From: Ghiorsea sp.
GTDB lineage: Bacteria; Pseudomonadota; Zetaproteobacteria; Mariprofundales; Mariprofundaceae
NCBI GenBank assembly: GCA_027080505.1
Contig: JALWRX010000029.1
Span: 1-64,000, forward strand
Length of the DNA stretch: 64,000 nucleotides
Reading direction: 5' to 3'
Shown: in pieces, positions 17,523-28,000 of the stretch
Layout of the letters: the number at the start of each line of letters is the position of its first letter
How positions within the stretch are numbered: the first letter of the stretch is position 1
Position numbers and translations under genes: made by a program
The notes under the pieces: model-generated
What the model saw: only the letters and a program-made list of their open reading frames with translations
What the model was told of the DNA's origin: nothing
The model's database searches: none

Positions 17523-19391
17523 TCAATAAAGGTACACAGCTCCTGAACTAAGTGCCGTATTATCCGCTTGATTGCCGCCAATACCTGTGGCTGCGCTAGC
17601 TTCAAATTTCGCTCCTACTGCTAGCGTGTTACCATCAGTGCTTAGGCTGACTGAAACACCAAACCAATCAAGTGTCTCTGCATTGCTTGCTTTAACATAA
17701 GCTTGTTGTGTCCATGTTCCTGCTGTGCGGGTAAACACATACACTGCTCCTGAACTAAGTGCCGTGTTATCCGCTTGATTGCCACCTATGCCTACAGCAA
17801 CACTATCTTCATTATTAGCCCCCACTGCCAACGTATTGCCGTCAGCACTTAGGCTGACTGAACTACCAAAGTTATCACCCACCTCTGTATTGCTTGCTTT
17901 GATATAGGCTTGTTGTGTCCATGTTCCTGCTGTGCGGGTAAACACATACACCGCTCCTGCATTACTTGCCGTATTATCCGCTTGATTGCCACCAATGCCT
18001 GTAGCTGCGCTAGATTCATTATAAGCCCCCACTGCCAGTGTGTTACCATCAACACTTAGGCTGAGTGAATAACCAAACCAGTCATTAGCCCCTGTATTGC
18101 TTGCTTTGATATAGGCTTGTTGTGTCCATGTATTTGCTGTGCGGGTAAACACATACACCGCTCCTGAATCAATTGCCGTATTATCCGCCTGATTGCCATC
18201 AATACCTGTGGCTGCGCTAGCTTCAGCATAAGCCCCTACAGCCAGCGTGTTGCCATCACCACTTAGGCTAAGTGACCAACCAAAGTAATCATTCGCCCCT
18301 GTATTGCTTGCTTTGATATAGGCTTGCTGTGTCCAAGTGCCTGCTGTGCGGGTAAACACATACACCGCTCCTGAAAAAGCTGCTGTGTTATCTGCTTGAT
18401 TACCACCAATGCCTGTGGCTACGCTAGATTCATTATAAGCTGCCACTGCCAGCGTATTGCCGTCAGCACTTAGGCTGACTGACCAACCAAAGTAATCACC
18501 CCCCCCTGTATTGCTTGCTTTAACATAGGCTTGTTGTGTCCAAGTACCTGCTGTGCGGGTAAACACATACACCGCTCCTGAATCAACTGCCGTATTATCC
18601 GCTTGATTGCCACCTATGCCTGTGGCTGCGCTTGCTTCCCAATCAGCTCCTACTGCCAACGTATTACCATCGGCACTTAGGCTGACTGAAATACCAAATT
18701 CATCACCTCCCTCTGCATTGCTTGCTTTGATATAAGCTTGTTGTGTCCATGTATTTGCTGTGCGGGTAAACACATACACCGCTCCTGAATCAATTGCCGT
18801 ATTATCCGCCTGATTGCCATCAATACCTGTGGCTGCGCTATCTTCACTATAAGCCCCCACTGCTAACGTATTGCCATCACCGCTTAGGCTGACGGAATAA
18901 CCAAAGAAATCACCCGTCCCTGTATTGCTTGCTTTGACATAAACTGTAGCTGCCACTGAATCAATCAGTGCAAGCGTTTGATTGGCTGATGCCACACAAG
19001 TGGAATTATCGGCATTGCAAGCCTCAACAATATATTGCGCAGCCACCCAATTGGTTTTGTGAACAGGTATTTCAAGGCTGTGACTTGTTGCAGTGTTCGC
19101 AATATTACTTGCATAGGAATCTACAGTGAATCCTGAAACACCATCAGGGTTCACCAAAATGCGATAATGATCCACATTGCTACCTGCCACCCAACTAAAA
19201 TTTAATGATTTCCCGCTTACTGTCATATTGACTGATGTTGCTGCGGTTGGTGTTGGTGTTGGTGCTGGTGCTGGTGTTGGTGCTGGAGTTGGTGTTGGTG
19301 CTGGAGTTGGTGTACCACCGTCTCCACACCCACTTAATATAAGAAGCAGTGAAGTAATCATGGCTAGTTTTATGATTTCTATTTTGAACAT
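17523..19391 (-). CDS. Lipoprotein with Pro/Thr/Ala linker and 7 FG-GAP-like repeats (paralog 2)
   Basis: MFKIEIIKLAMITSLLLILSGCGDGGTPTPAP, same repeats as 12610-14739 but without the DUF5011-type segment. Confidence 0.85.
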   Translation of the reverse strand: MFKIEIIKLAMITSLLLILSGCGDGGTPTPAPTPTPAPTPAPAPTPTPTAATSVNMTVSGKSLNFSWVAGSNVDHYRILVNPDGVSGFTVDSYASNIANTATSHSLEIPVHKTNWVAAQYIVEACNADNSTCVASANQTLALIDSVAATVYVKASNTGTGDFFGYSVSLSGDGNTLAVGAYSEDSAATGIDGNQADNTAIDSGAVYVFTRTANTWTQQAYIKASNAEGGDEFGISVSLSADGNTLAVGADWEASAATGIGGNQADNTAVDSGAVYVFTRTAGTWTQQAYVKASNTGGGDYFGWSVSLSADGNTLAVAAYNESSVATGIGGNQADNTAAFSGAVYVFTRTAGTWTQQAYIKASNTGANDYFGWSLSLSGDGNTLAVGAYAEASAATGIDGNQADNTAIDSGAVYVFTRTANTWTQQAYIKASNTGANDWFGYSLSLSVDGNTLAVGAYNESSAATGIGGNQADNTASNAGAVYVFTRTAGTWTQQAYIKASNTEVGDNFGSSVSLSADGNTLAVGANNEDSVAVGIGGNQADNTALSSGAVYVFTRTAGTWTQQAYVKASNAETLDWFGVSVSLSTDGNTLAVGAKFEASAATGIGGNQADNTALSSGAVYLY

Positions 19392-19505
19392 ATGCGACTC
19401 CTAGTTAATAACTTGAAGTGCCAATACTACTTCCTTCATAAGCAAGCTAACCAGTCGGCAAAAAGGCTTAATCCTTTTGGGTGACTGGTGTGCTCTGTAT
19501 AGTCA
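19392..19505 (-). promoter_or_regulatory. Leader copy 2 (see 14740-14855)
   Basis: Same sequence as copy 1 apart from CAGGGTAACC vs CAAGCTAACC. Confidence 0.75.
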
Positions 19506-19518
19506 TGCTACCAACAAA

Positions 19519-19547
19519 AATGGCAGAGTCATTACGACCCTGCCATT
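19519..19547 (-). terminator. Terminator downstream of rplT
   Basis: AATGGCAG-N13-CTGCCATT. Confidence 0.55.
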
Positions 19548-19581
19548 CCTCAATCGAATATCCGACATTTGCCGGAAATAT

Positions 19582-19938
19582 TTATTGAATGTTTGCCTTA
19601 GCCGTTTCTGCAAGCTTCGTAAACGCTTCTGCATCACGAACTGCAATATCAGCAAGAACTTTACGATCCAGTGTGATACCTGCTTGGCTTAAACCAAACA
19701 TGAAACGTGAATAGCTTAAACCATTCAAACGCGCTGCCGCATTGATGCGGACAATCCAAAGGCTACGGAAATCACGTTTTTTAACTTTACGGTCACGGTA
19801 TGCATACTGACGACCTTTATCTACCGCTTGTGTAGCTACACGAAAACAGCTCTTACGACGACCGTAATAACCTTTTGCAGCTTTAATAACTTTCTTATGA
19901 CGAGCATGCGCCTGAACACCTGATTTTACGCGAGGCAT
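19582..19938 (-). CDS. rplT: 50S ribosomal protein L20
   Basis: [51 protein letters not shown]. Confidence 0.98.
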   Translation of the reverse strand: MPRVKSGVQAHARHKKVIKAAKGYYGRRKSCFRVATQAVDKGRQYAYRDRKVKKRDFRSLWIVRINAAARLNGLSYSRFMFGLSQAGITLDRKVLADIAVRDAEAFTKLAETAKANIQ

Positions 19939-19958
19939 ATCTTTCTCCTATTACTAAC

Positions 19959-20156
19959 TTATGCGCCGGGAATCAAACGATTCAAAGCTTTAACATCTGA
20001 TGGTGCAACTAAAGTTGTACCACGGAATCCACGAATACGCTTCGGCGATTTTTTAGTCAAAATGTGTTGAGCGTTTGCTTTATTACGCTTCCATTTGCCG
20101 CTTCCTGTTTTAGAAAAACGTTTTGCAGCACCACTGTGTGTTTTCATCTTAGGCAT
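19959..20156 (-). CDS. rpmI: 50S ribosomal protein L35
   Basis: [48 protein letters not shown]. Confidence 0.98.
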   Translation of the reverse strand: MPKMKTHSGAAKRFSKTGSGKWKRNKANAQHILTKKSPKRIRGFRGTTLVAPSDVKALNRLIPGA

Positions 20157-20169
20157 TGTGTACCAACCT

Positions 20170-20685
20170 CTATTTCTTCAACGGATTAATGATCATAATC
20201 ATTTGCCGTCCTTCCATGTTAGGCATTTTTTCAGGTTTGCCCAATTCCTTTACTTCTTCAGCAATATGTTCCAATTGCTCACGTCCTTGGCTTGTGTACG
20301 CCATTTCGCGACCACGAAAACGCAAAGACACTTTAACTTTGTTACCAGCTTCCAAGAATTTACGAATATTTCTAAGCTTCACATCCAAATCATGTTGGTC
20401 AGTGGTAGCGCGAACCTTCACTTCCTTGACTTGAATCACATGTTGCTTTTTCTTTGCTTCGTTCGCCTTCTTGCTTTGATCGTACTTATACTTGCCATAA
20501 TCCATAATTTTGCAGACAGGCGGCTTAGCATTGGGTGACATCATAATAAGATCTAACCCAACTTCTTCTGCTTTTGCAATAGCCTCATGGCGTTTTAAGA
20601 CACCAATTTGTTCTCCGTCATGACCAATAACACGAACTTCTGGAGCTTCGATGTCATGATTTACTGCTAATTCTTTCTTGGCGAT
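20170..20685 (-). CDS. infC: Translation initiation factor IF-3, probable ATC start
   Basis: Frame extends upstream of track ATG (20544): [75 protein letters not shown] Shine-Dalgarno just upstream of ATC at 20683-20685. Confidence 0.92.
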   Translation of the reverse strand: MAKKELAVNHDIEAPEVRVIGHDGEQIGVLKRHEAIAKAEEVGLDLIMMSPNAKPPVCKIMDYGKYKYDQSKKANEAKKKQHVIQVKEVKVRATTDQHDLDVKLRNIRKFLEAGNKVKVSLRFRGREMAYTSQGREQLEHIAEEVKELGKPEKMPNMEGRQMIMIINPLKK

Positions 20686-20729
20686 AAGTACTCTCCTTGC
20701 CAGCTTACTTTATTTTCCCAGCTTCCCTG

Positions 20730-22634
20730 TTACAGGTACTGTTTTTTCATATTTTGCATCTCTGCAATCCATGAATCAACTGATTGTACACCTAAGTTAT
20801 CACCACTTCGGGTACGCACAGATACTGTATTTTCCTCTTTTTCACGCTCGCCAACCACTAAAATGAATGGCACACGCTGCAAAGTGTGGGCGCGCACCTT
20901 ATAGCCGACTTTCTCATTACGCAAGTCCGATTCTACTCTAAAGCCCGCAGCCTGCATTTTTTCAGTGATTTCTTGAACGTAATCCGACTGAGAATCGGAG
21001 ATATTACACACGACAACCTGTGTTGGTGCAAGCCAAAACGGGAATTTGCCTGCATGTTCTTCAATCAAGATACCAATAAAACGCTCTAAGGAGCCCAAAA
21101 TAGCCCTGTGCAGCATCACAGGAACATGTTTTTTATCGTCTGCCCCAATGTATTCCGCATCAAGGCGACCTGGCATAGAAAAGTCCACCTGAATCGTGCC
21201 GCACTGCCAAACACGACCCAAACAGTCCTTCAAAGAAAACTCAATCTTAGGACCATAAAATGCGCCTTCGCCCGGATTTAAACCATATTCAATATCTTTG
21301 GCCTTGAGTGCTTCATGCAAAGAAGATTCTGCCTTATCCCACTGTTCATCTGTACCCACACGTTTTTCAGGGCGGTCAGATAAAAAGATAATGACTTCTT
21401 CAAAGCCAAATTTCTTATATGTCTCATAAACAAGGTCGATAAATACGCCAACTTCATCTTGAATCTGCTCTTCAGCGCAGAAAATATGCGCATCATCTTG
21501 CACAAAATTACGCAAACGCATCAAACCATGCAAAGTACCCGATGGCTCGTTGCGGTGACATGAGCCAAACTCTGCCAAACGCAAAGGCAAATCACGATAT
21601 GAATGTAGATTTTGATTGAACACCTGAATATGACAAGGACAGTTCATGGGTTTAATCGCATACTCACGATTTTCTGTGCTGGTGGTAAACATATCCTCAC
21701 GGAACTTTTCCCAATGCCCAGATTTTTCCCAAAGTTTTCTATCCACCACTTGTGGTGTTTTGATTTCTTGGTAACCGTTGTCACGCATGATGGAACGAAT
21801 TTCATTCTCTACCACTTGCCAAATATTCCAACCTTTAGGATGCCAAAAAATCATACCCGGCGCTTCTTCTTGCAAATGGAATAAATCCAATTGCTTCGCC
21901 AATTTTCTATGGTCACGCTTTTCAGCTTCTTCCAAACGGTGTAAATAAGCTTTTAAATCATCTTTGCTTGCCCAAGCTGTGCCGTAAATGCGGTGAAGTT
22001 GCTCGTTTTCAGCATTACCTTCCCAATATGCACCAGACACCTTCATCAATTTAAAGTGTTTAAGCTTAGAAGTGTTAGGCACATGCGGGCCACGGCAAAG
22101 GTCAGACCATTCGCCTTGTTTATAAAGGCTTACTTCTTCGCCTTCGGGAATGCGTCCAATTAACAAAGCCTTATATTTTTCGCCAATGTTTTCAAAATGT
22201 TGAATTGCATCATCACGCGCCCAAACCTCACGCTCAATCGGAAGTTTACGCTTGGCAATTTCTTTCATTTTCTTTTCAATGATTTTTAAATCTTCAGGCG
22301 TAAATGCGCGTTCAAAAGCAAAGTCATAGTAAAAGCCATCTTCAATCACAGGACCAATGGTCACTTGCGCAGAAGGAAATACTTCCTGCACAGCCATCGC
22401 CAACAAATGCGCTGTTGAATGGCGAATAATATCTAAAGCTTCATCAGATTTTTCAGTAATCAGAGCAACATGATCACCATCAGATAAGGCATGGGATAAA
22501 TCCACCACTTCATCGTTTACTTTCGCAGCAATCACCGCTCGAGCCAAACCTTCACCAATATCTTTGGCTAAATCAAAAGCAGTTGCACCATCATTTAGGG
22601 TTCGTGTAGAGCCGTCTGGCAGTTGGATATTCAT
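20730..22634 (-). CDS. thrS: Threonine-tRNA ligase
   Basis: TGS N-terminus, [63 protein letters not shown]. Confidence 0.98.
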   Translation of the reverse strand: MNIQLPDGSTRTLNDGATAFDLAKDIGEGLARAVIAAKVNDEVVDLSHALSDGDHVALITEKSDEALDIIRHSTAHLLAMAVQEVFPSAQVTIGPVIEDGFYYDFAFERAFTPEDLKIIEKKMKEIAKRKLPIEREVWARDDAIQHFENIGEKYKALLIGRIPEGEEVSLYKQGEWSDLCRGPHVPNTSKLKHFKLMKVSGAYWEGNAENEQLHRIYGTAWASKDDLKAYLHRLEEAEKRDHRKLAKQLDLFHLQEEAPGMIFWHPKGWNIWQVVENEIRSIMRDNGYQEIKTPQVVDRKLWEKSGHWEKFREDMFTTSTENREYAIKPMNCPCHIQVFNQNLHSYRDLPLRLAEFGSCHRNEPSGTLHGLMRLRNFVQDDAHIFCAEEQIQDEVGVFIDLVYETYKKFGFEEVIIFLSDRPEKRVGTDEQWDKAESSLHEALKAKDIEYGLNPGEGAFYGPKIEFSLKDCLGRVWQCGTIQVDFSMPGRLDAEYIGADDKKHVPVMLHRAILGSLERFIGILIEEHAGKFPFWLAPTQVVVCNISDSQSDYVQEITEKMQAAGFRVESDLRNEKVGYKVRAHTLQRVPFILVVGEREKEENTVSVRTRSGDNLGVQSVDSWIAEMQNMKKQYL

Positions 22635-22666
22635 AAAAAAGCTCTACTCCTTGCGTGATACAAAAA

Positions 22667-22741
22667 TGGTAGGCTCGGGCGGTTTCGAACCGCCGACCCC
22701 CACCATGTCAAGGTGGTGCTCTACCCCTGAGCTACGAGCCT
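22667..22741 (-). tRNA. tRNA-Val(GAC)
   Basis: AGGCTCG TA GCTC AGGGGTA GAGC A CCACC TTGACAT GGTGG GGGTC GGCGG TTCGAAA CCGCC CGAGCCT A CCA; cloverleaf with anticodon GAC. Confidence 0.95.
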
Positions 22742-22820
22742 GCATTCAATACCCTACTTTGCGTAAGGGTTGCGCATTGTATAAAGACCTTACAACAAGG
22801 CAAGCACTATTCACCGTGGA

Positions 22821-25082
22821 CTATTTGTTTTTTAAGTTAAATACACCCGACCAGCCATCAGGTGGTGGTGTCTGTATATAAGTCTTCAAGCGATTCATCA
22901 TCACTTCATAAAGCCCACACTCAGGGTTCTCCACATACAAAATGGTCATAGCCTGTAGTGCTTCTTCATATTGACCATTCATCATCAAGCTCCAAGCTTG
23001 CTCATAAGCCCTGCTTTCTTGTATTTGCGTTTGACTCACCTCGCTTCGTACACCAATCGGTTGATACAAATCAACAGGTTGAGAGCGACCAACCACGCGC
23101 ACCCTATCAATAAAACGTGCAGACACCTCATTGCGCACCAATACATACGTATCTTTACTCATTAAAATAGGTACACGGTAAACTTTACATACACCTTCAA
23201 GCCGCGCTGCCAAATTCACATGATCGCCCATAATGGTATAATTCATGCTCGATTGTGTTCCCATATTTCCCACAACCATGGGGCCAGAGTTGATACCAAT
23301 ACGCACATGCACTTCAGGCAAACCCTCTTCTTTCCATTCCTCACGCAACAGGGTTAGCTTCTTTTGTTGCTCCAAAGCTGCAACGACACAGCGCACGGCA
23401 TGATCCTCAAGGTCAATGGGCGCACCAAAAAATGAAATAATGGCATCACCTTCATACTTATCGATGGTTCCTTTTTGCGCCAAAAGAATATCACTCATAG
23501 CCGTAAGGTAACGATTTAGAAATGCAACCAACTCTGATGGTGTTAACTTCTCTGAAAAGCTTGAAAATGAAGCAATATCTGAGAAAAAGGCGGTTAAATG
23601 CTTTTCTTCACCACCCAACTTCAAAGCATCAGGATTTTTTGCCAAGTTCTCCACCACAGAAGGTGCTAAATAATGTGAAAAGGCATCATGGATAAAAGCG
23701 CGTTTTCTCGATTCGATAATATAACCAAACAATGCGGTGGGTAATGTTGCCAACAGTACACCTACAATAAGGTAGGTTTCTTGAATCCAAATATTTTGTG
23801 CTGTAAACATCCACTGTGAGAACCCCATAATTAACAAAGGAATACCTATAATACTCACGCCTTGTACTAAAGGTGGTCGGTGGTACACCAAATAACCCGC
23901 CAACATACTCAATAATAAAACAGCTAATAATTCCAAGACTTCTACTGAAGCTTGCCTACGTAACTCTTCACCATTCAAAATATTCGCAATCGCAACAGCA
24001 TGCCCTTCTACCCCAGGAAACACCGAATCAAATGGTGTGGGGCGATAATCGTAAACACCAATGGCTGTCACACCAAAAATAACAATTTTATCTCTAAGTT
24101 CATCACCTTCTAAGCGGTCATATAAAATATCTGCTGCTGAAATATGTTTAAATGTTCGTCCTGGTCCATAGTGATTAAGCAACATGTTACCACGCTCATC
24201 GGTCTGCATAGACAATGGTCCTAAATGCACTTCTTCTACACCAGCCTCCCCCACAACAACCGCCATATCTGGCCAGTCCAAATACATACGCAAAGTTTGC
24301 ATCGCCATACTGGGGTACACAAAGCCGCCCAACTCTGCCATCAACGGAATACGGCGCACCGTGCCATCAGAATCAGGGAAGAAATTGAAAAATCCGATTG
24401 CATCAGCCGTTTGCGTAATACGCGGTAAATTTCCTTCAATACCTGCAATATGCGGCATGCCCAACATCGCTTCTTTGGTAAACCTTGATGTCATTGCTAA
24501 CGACTGCATCAATTCAACTTCGGCAGGCATTTGTTTTAAGACCAACTCAGGCACATCTGCACCTTGCGGATAGAAAAAATAGCCTGGTACCAACTTATCT
24601 TTATATTTCTTAATCACAGCTTCAAGTTCAGCATCCACATCACCCCACTGACGATGCTGTTTTAACCATGTTAAATGATTCAAGGTATAAGGATCATCTG
24701 CTACTGCCGTACTTAAAACACGTATGGCTTCATCTACCTTATTCACCTGTTCTTCTGAGAACACGATATCAAAGCCTAAGGCTTTTGCACCATATTTACC
24801 TACGGCTTTATCAACGACTTGTGCAATAATATCTCGCGACCACGGCCAACGACCCACTTCGGCAAGTGAATTGTCATCCACCGCAATAATAGCAACTCTA
24901 GGGTCTGCAGGAATAGGCCCTCTAGCCTGAAAACGAAAATCCAAAGATTTCATTTCAAATTGTTCTAAGGCACTTGGTTTAATAATGATAAGAGAGAGGG
25001 CAACGCATGACATCAATACAACTAGCGGCATACCCAGCCACTTCGCATATTGCTCAATAAATTTCGTAATGGCCTGAAGCAA
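22821..25082 (-). CDS. CHASE2-domain adenylate/guanylate cyclase
   Basis: N-terminal extracytoplasmic CHASE2-like region (FQARGPIPADPRVAIIAVDDNSLAEVGRWPWSRD), TM segments, cyclase domain LTAFFSDIASFSSFSE...GDAIISFFGAP...GINSGPMVVGNMGT. Confidence 0.92.
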   Translation of the reverse strand: MLQAITKFIEQYAKWLGMPLVVLMSCVALSLIIIKPSALEQFEMKSLDFRFQARGPIPADPRVAIIAVDDNSLAEVGRWPWSRDIIAQVVDKAVGKYGAKALGFDIVFSEEQVNKVDEAIRVLSTAVADDPYTLNHLTWLKQHRQWGDVDAELEAVIKKYKDKLVPGYFFYPQGADVPELVLKQMPAEVELMQSLAMTSRFTKEAMLGMPHIAGIEGNLPRITQTADAIGFFNFFPDSDGTVRRIPLMAELGGFVYPSMAMQTLRMYLDWPDMAVVVGEAGVEEVHLGPLSMQTDERGNMLLNHYGPGRTFKHISAADILYDRLEGDELRDKIVIFGVTAIGVYDYRPTPFDSVFPGVEGHAVAIANILNGEELRRQASVEVLELLAVLLLSMLAGYLVYHRPPLVQGVSIIGIPLLIMGFSQWMFTAQNIWIQETYLIVGVLLATLPTALFGYIIESRKRAFIHDAFSHYLAPSVVENLAKNPDALKLGGEEKHLTAFFSDIASFSSFSEKLTPSELVAFLNRYLTAMSDILLAQKGTIDKYEGDAIISFFGAPIDLEDHAVRCVVAALEQQKKLTLLREEWKEEGLPEVHVRIGINSGPMVVGNMGTQSSMNYTIMGDHVNLAARLEGVCKVYRVPILMSKDTYVLVRNEVSARFIDRVRVVGRSQPVDLYQPIGVRSEVSQTQIQESRAYEQAWSLMMNGQYEEALQAMTILYVENPECGLYEVMMNRLKTYIQTPPPDGWSGVFNLKNK

Positions 25083-25199
25083 GAAGCCCTCCTAGCAGTG
25101 TAAAATCACGCTATTGCAGAGCTTAACGTAGCCGCTCATTCCCTTTTCTTCAAGTTTTCGCTGTAAAAACAGCTTATTACGCACTTAAAAGGGTATATA

Positions 25200-26345
25200 T
25201 TAACGTCCGCTCATTTGACGTAATCTTGCTTTTATTTTGCACAACGCTGTGATTAAAGCATACACAGTTGCTTCATCATGCTCCAAACCAAAACTCACAC
25301 GTAGGCTACTTCTCGCCTGCTGTTCGGGCAAACCCATGGCTAGCAATACATGTGATGGCTCACGTTTACCTGATGAACAAGCAGAACCTGATGCCACAGC
25401 AAAACCCATCAAGTCCATTTGCATGAGTAGTGTTTCACCCTCAAGCCCTGGCACACAAAACATACTGGTATTTGCTGTACGCAGATGTGCTTGTCCAAAA
25501 ATACAAACATCTGGTAACGCCGCAAGCAACTTGCTTTCAAACATATCACGCAAACTTTGAATCGGTGCAAAATCTTGCAAGCCAAGTGCTGTTGCAAAGC
25601 CATAAACGCCAGCAACATTTTCAGTTCCTGAACGGCGACCCCGCTCTTGCCCGCCCCCTATCATCAAGGATTCCAATGACACACCTCGACGCATCACCAA
25701 TGCTCCCACACCACGAGGGCCACCAATTTTATGTGCTGAAAAACTAACAAAGTCAGCATCCAGTTGTTGTAAATTGATTTCAAATTTACCCAAAGCTTGT
25801 ACTGCATCAACAAAAAACGAAATGCCCCGCTCACGACACGCTTTACTCACTTCAAACACTGGCTGAATCACACCCGTTTCATTATTCACCCACATCAAAC
25901 AAGCCAGTTTTGTATCATCCTGACATGCCGCCATAAAGGTTTCCGCATCAATGCGCCCATCTTTATCAGGTTTCACCAAGGTAAACGACCAGTCTGGATA
26001 ACGTTTGCACCACTGCTCCACAGCTTGCAACACGGCGGGGTGTTCAATGGCAGACAATACAATATGCCCAGACGCTGAGCCTGCAATCATACCCTGAATC
26101 ACCATATTATTAGACTCTGTACCACCTGACGTAAAAACAACACTACCCGCATCTACCCCAAAATAATGCGCAATCGTGTCTCGTGCATCATCCAACTTGC
26201 GCCGTGCATTGCGCCCTGCCCAATGTAGGCTGGATGGATTACCAAATGCTGTTTCCACAACATCCTGCATGGCGGCTGTTACTTGCGGCAACTGCGGGCA
26301 TGTAGCATTATAATCAAGGTAAATGTGTTTGTTTTGAAGTGTCAT
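25200..26345 (-). CDS. Cysteine desulfurase (NifS/IscS family)
   Basis: YLDYNATCPQLP, FTSGGTESNNMVIQG, FSAHKIGGPRGVGALVMR, SGSACSSGKREPSHVLLAMG. Confidence 0.95.
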   Translation of the reverse strand: MTLQNKHIYLDYNATCPQLPQVTAAMQDVVETAFGNPSSLHWAGRNARRKLDDARDTIAHYFGVDAGSVVFTSGGTESNNMVIQGMIAGSASGHIVLSAIEHPAVLQAVEQWCKRYPDWSFTLVKPDKDGRIDAETFMAACQDDTKLACLMWVNNETGVIQPVFEVSKACRERGISFFVDAVQALGKFEINLQQLDADFVSFSAHKIGGPRGVGALVMRRGVSLESLMIGGGQERGRRSGTENVAGVYGFATALGLQDFAPIQSLRDMFESKLLAALPDVCIFGQAHLRTANTSMFCVPGLEGETLLMQMDLMGFAVASGSACSSGKREPSHVLLAMGLPEQQARSSLRVSFGLEHDEATVYALITALCKIKARLRQMSGR

Positions 26346-26354
26346 GCGCGCACC

Positions 26355-26807
26355 CTAGTGCTGCATCAAAGTTTTTTCGACTGCCTTTAATGTATCTATA
26401 TAATTTTTATCATCACAAACATCTTGTATGGTGACCGTTTCAAGAAAAAAATTGATATGATGACCCAATGCTGTCCACAGGTTGTGTGTGTCACAGCGGC
26501 TGCCTCGATGACAACCTTCGGTCTCAGACTTGCACATCGTGGTTTGAATGGTTTCATTCACTGCATGCATAATATCTGCAATAGTAATCTCATGGGTTGC
26601 TTTGGCTAAGCGATAACCACCGCCAGGGCCGCGCACCGAATCAACCAAACCACTTTCCCTAAGCTTACGAAACAACTGTTCCAAATAGGACAACGAAATA
26701 AATTGGCGTTCAGAAATAGATGATAATGTAATCGGACCTTCATCTTGATGCCCTGCCAAATCTACCATGGCGGATACTGCGTACCGCCCTTTGCTCGTTA
26801 ATTGCAT
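26355..26807 (-). CDS. iscR: Rrf2-family regulator, IscR-like
   Basis: MQLTSKGRYAVSAMVDLA; Fe-S cysteine region TMCKSETEGCHRGSRCDTHNLW. Confidence 0.93.
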   Translation of the reverse strand: MQLTSKGRYAVSAMVDLAGHQDEGPITLSSISERQFISLSYLEQLFRKLRESGLVDSVRGPGGGYRLAKATHEITIADIMHAVNETIQTTMCKSETEGCHRGSRCDTHNLWTALGHHINFFLETVTIQDVCDDKNYIDTLKAVEKTLMQH

Positions 26808-26851
26808 GATTTACAGACCTCCATGATATATTATTGATGCCGAACATTGCT

Positions 26852-26876
26852 ATACCCGAGCAATATGGTCAAGTAT
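26852..26876. promoter_or_regulatory. Candidate type 1 IscR-binding site
   Basis: ATACCCGAGCAATATGGTCAAGTAT; about 22 of 25 positions fit ATASYYGACTRWWWYAGTCRRSTAT; lies upstream of iscR. Confidence 0.75.
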
Positions 26877-26926
26877 AGCTCGCACCACCTTTTGACCTTA
26901 GCACTCTTAACGGCAACACTTAGCCC

Positions 26927-27997
26927 ATGCGACCTGCAATCATCACTATCAACCTTCAACACTTGGCTTGGAATTATCACCTGCTACAAAAGCATGCGGG
27001 AGAAACCAATATTATGGCAGTAGTGAAAGCCAATGCTTATGGTCATGGGCTACTTACAGTTGCCAACACCTTACATCAACAAGATTGCCGAAGTTTTGCT
27101 GTCACAGATGCCTACGAGGGCGAAACATTACGCAAGGAAATACCATACGATAGTGATATTGTATTATTTTCAGGTGTTTTTGATGCTGAGGATGCAGCTT
27201 TATGTCAAAAATATACACTTACCCCTGTTATCGCACGACCTGAACAACTCACTTTACTTCAGTCTGCGGGATTTACAGGCAAACTATGGCTTAAAGTGGA
27301 TACAGGCATGTCTCGCATTGGTGCCACATCGCTACAAAGCCTCATCAAGAGTATGCCATCTTCCATGCAGTTGGCAGGTATTATGTCTCACCTTGCTTGT
27401 GCTGATGAACCTAAGCACAAGCTTAATCAACAACAAATCGACCAGTTCAAAACCATTCAACAAAGCACACAAGCCCCTGCATACAGTTTATTCAATAGTG
27501 CTGGTCTAATTGCTTTTTCACAACACATTAAAACGGATATTGCCCGACCTGGATTAGCACTTTATGGCATTGAACCCATTACTTCCCAACCCTTAGGGCT
27601 TAAACCCGTGATGCAACTTAGCAGCCAAGTTATGCAAATAAGAAACATCAAAAAAGGGGAAAGCGTATCTTATGGCGCGACATGGTTAGCCCCACAAGAT
27701 ATGCGCATTGCCATTGTTGCATTAGGTTATGCTGATGGTTTACCAAGGTTATTGTCCAACCAGGGGCAAGTATGGGTGAAAGGACAATTATTGCCTATTG
27801 TTGGTCGTGTTTGCATGGACTATTGTATGCTTGCAATAACACAACATGATGTACAAGTGGGTGATGAAGTGGTTTTCTTTGGTTACCACGACAACCAACC
27901 CTCAGCCAACCACGTCGCCACACAATGCCAAACCATCAGTTATGAACTGTTCACACAAATTCCTTCGCGTGTACCGCGAACCTATGTTAAGGAGTAA
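26927..27997 (+). CDS. alr: Alanine racemase
   Basis: MAVVKANAYGHGLLTVA PLP-lysine motif; LWLKVDTGMSRIG; VGRVCMDYCML. Confidence 0.96.
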   Translation: MRPAIITINLQHLAWNYHLLQKHAGETNIMAVVKANAYGHGLLTVANTLHQQDCRSFAVTDAYEGETLRKEIPYDSDIVLFSGVFDAEDAALCQKYTLTPVIARPEQLTLLQSAGFTGKLWLKVDTGMSRIGATSLQSLIKSMPSSMQLAGIMSHLACADEPKHKLNQQQIDQFKTIQQSTQAPAYSLFNSAGLIAFSQHIKTDIARPGLALYGIEPITSQPLGLKPVMQLSSQVMQIRNIKKGESVSYGATWLAPQDMRIAIVALGYADGLPRLLSNQGQVWVKGQLLPIVGRVCMDYCMLAITQHDVQVGDEVVFFGYHDNQPSANHVATQCQTISYELFTQIPSRVPRTYVKE

Positions 27998-28000
27998 ACC

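Noticed and set aside
12610-19391. Regularly spaced repeats resembling a CRISPR array
   Set aside because: Units are about 200 bp, in frame and degenerate; they encode FG-GAP-like protein repeats. No CRISPR array seen in the window.
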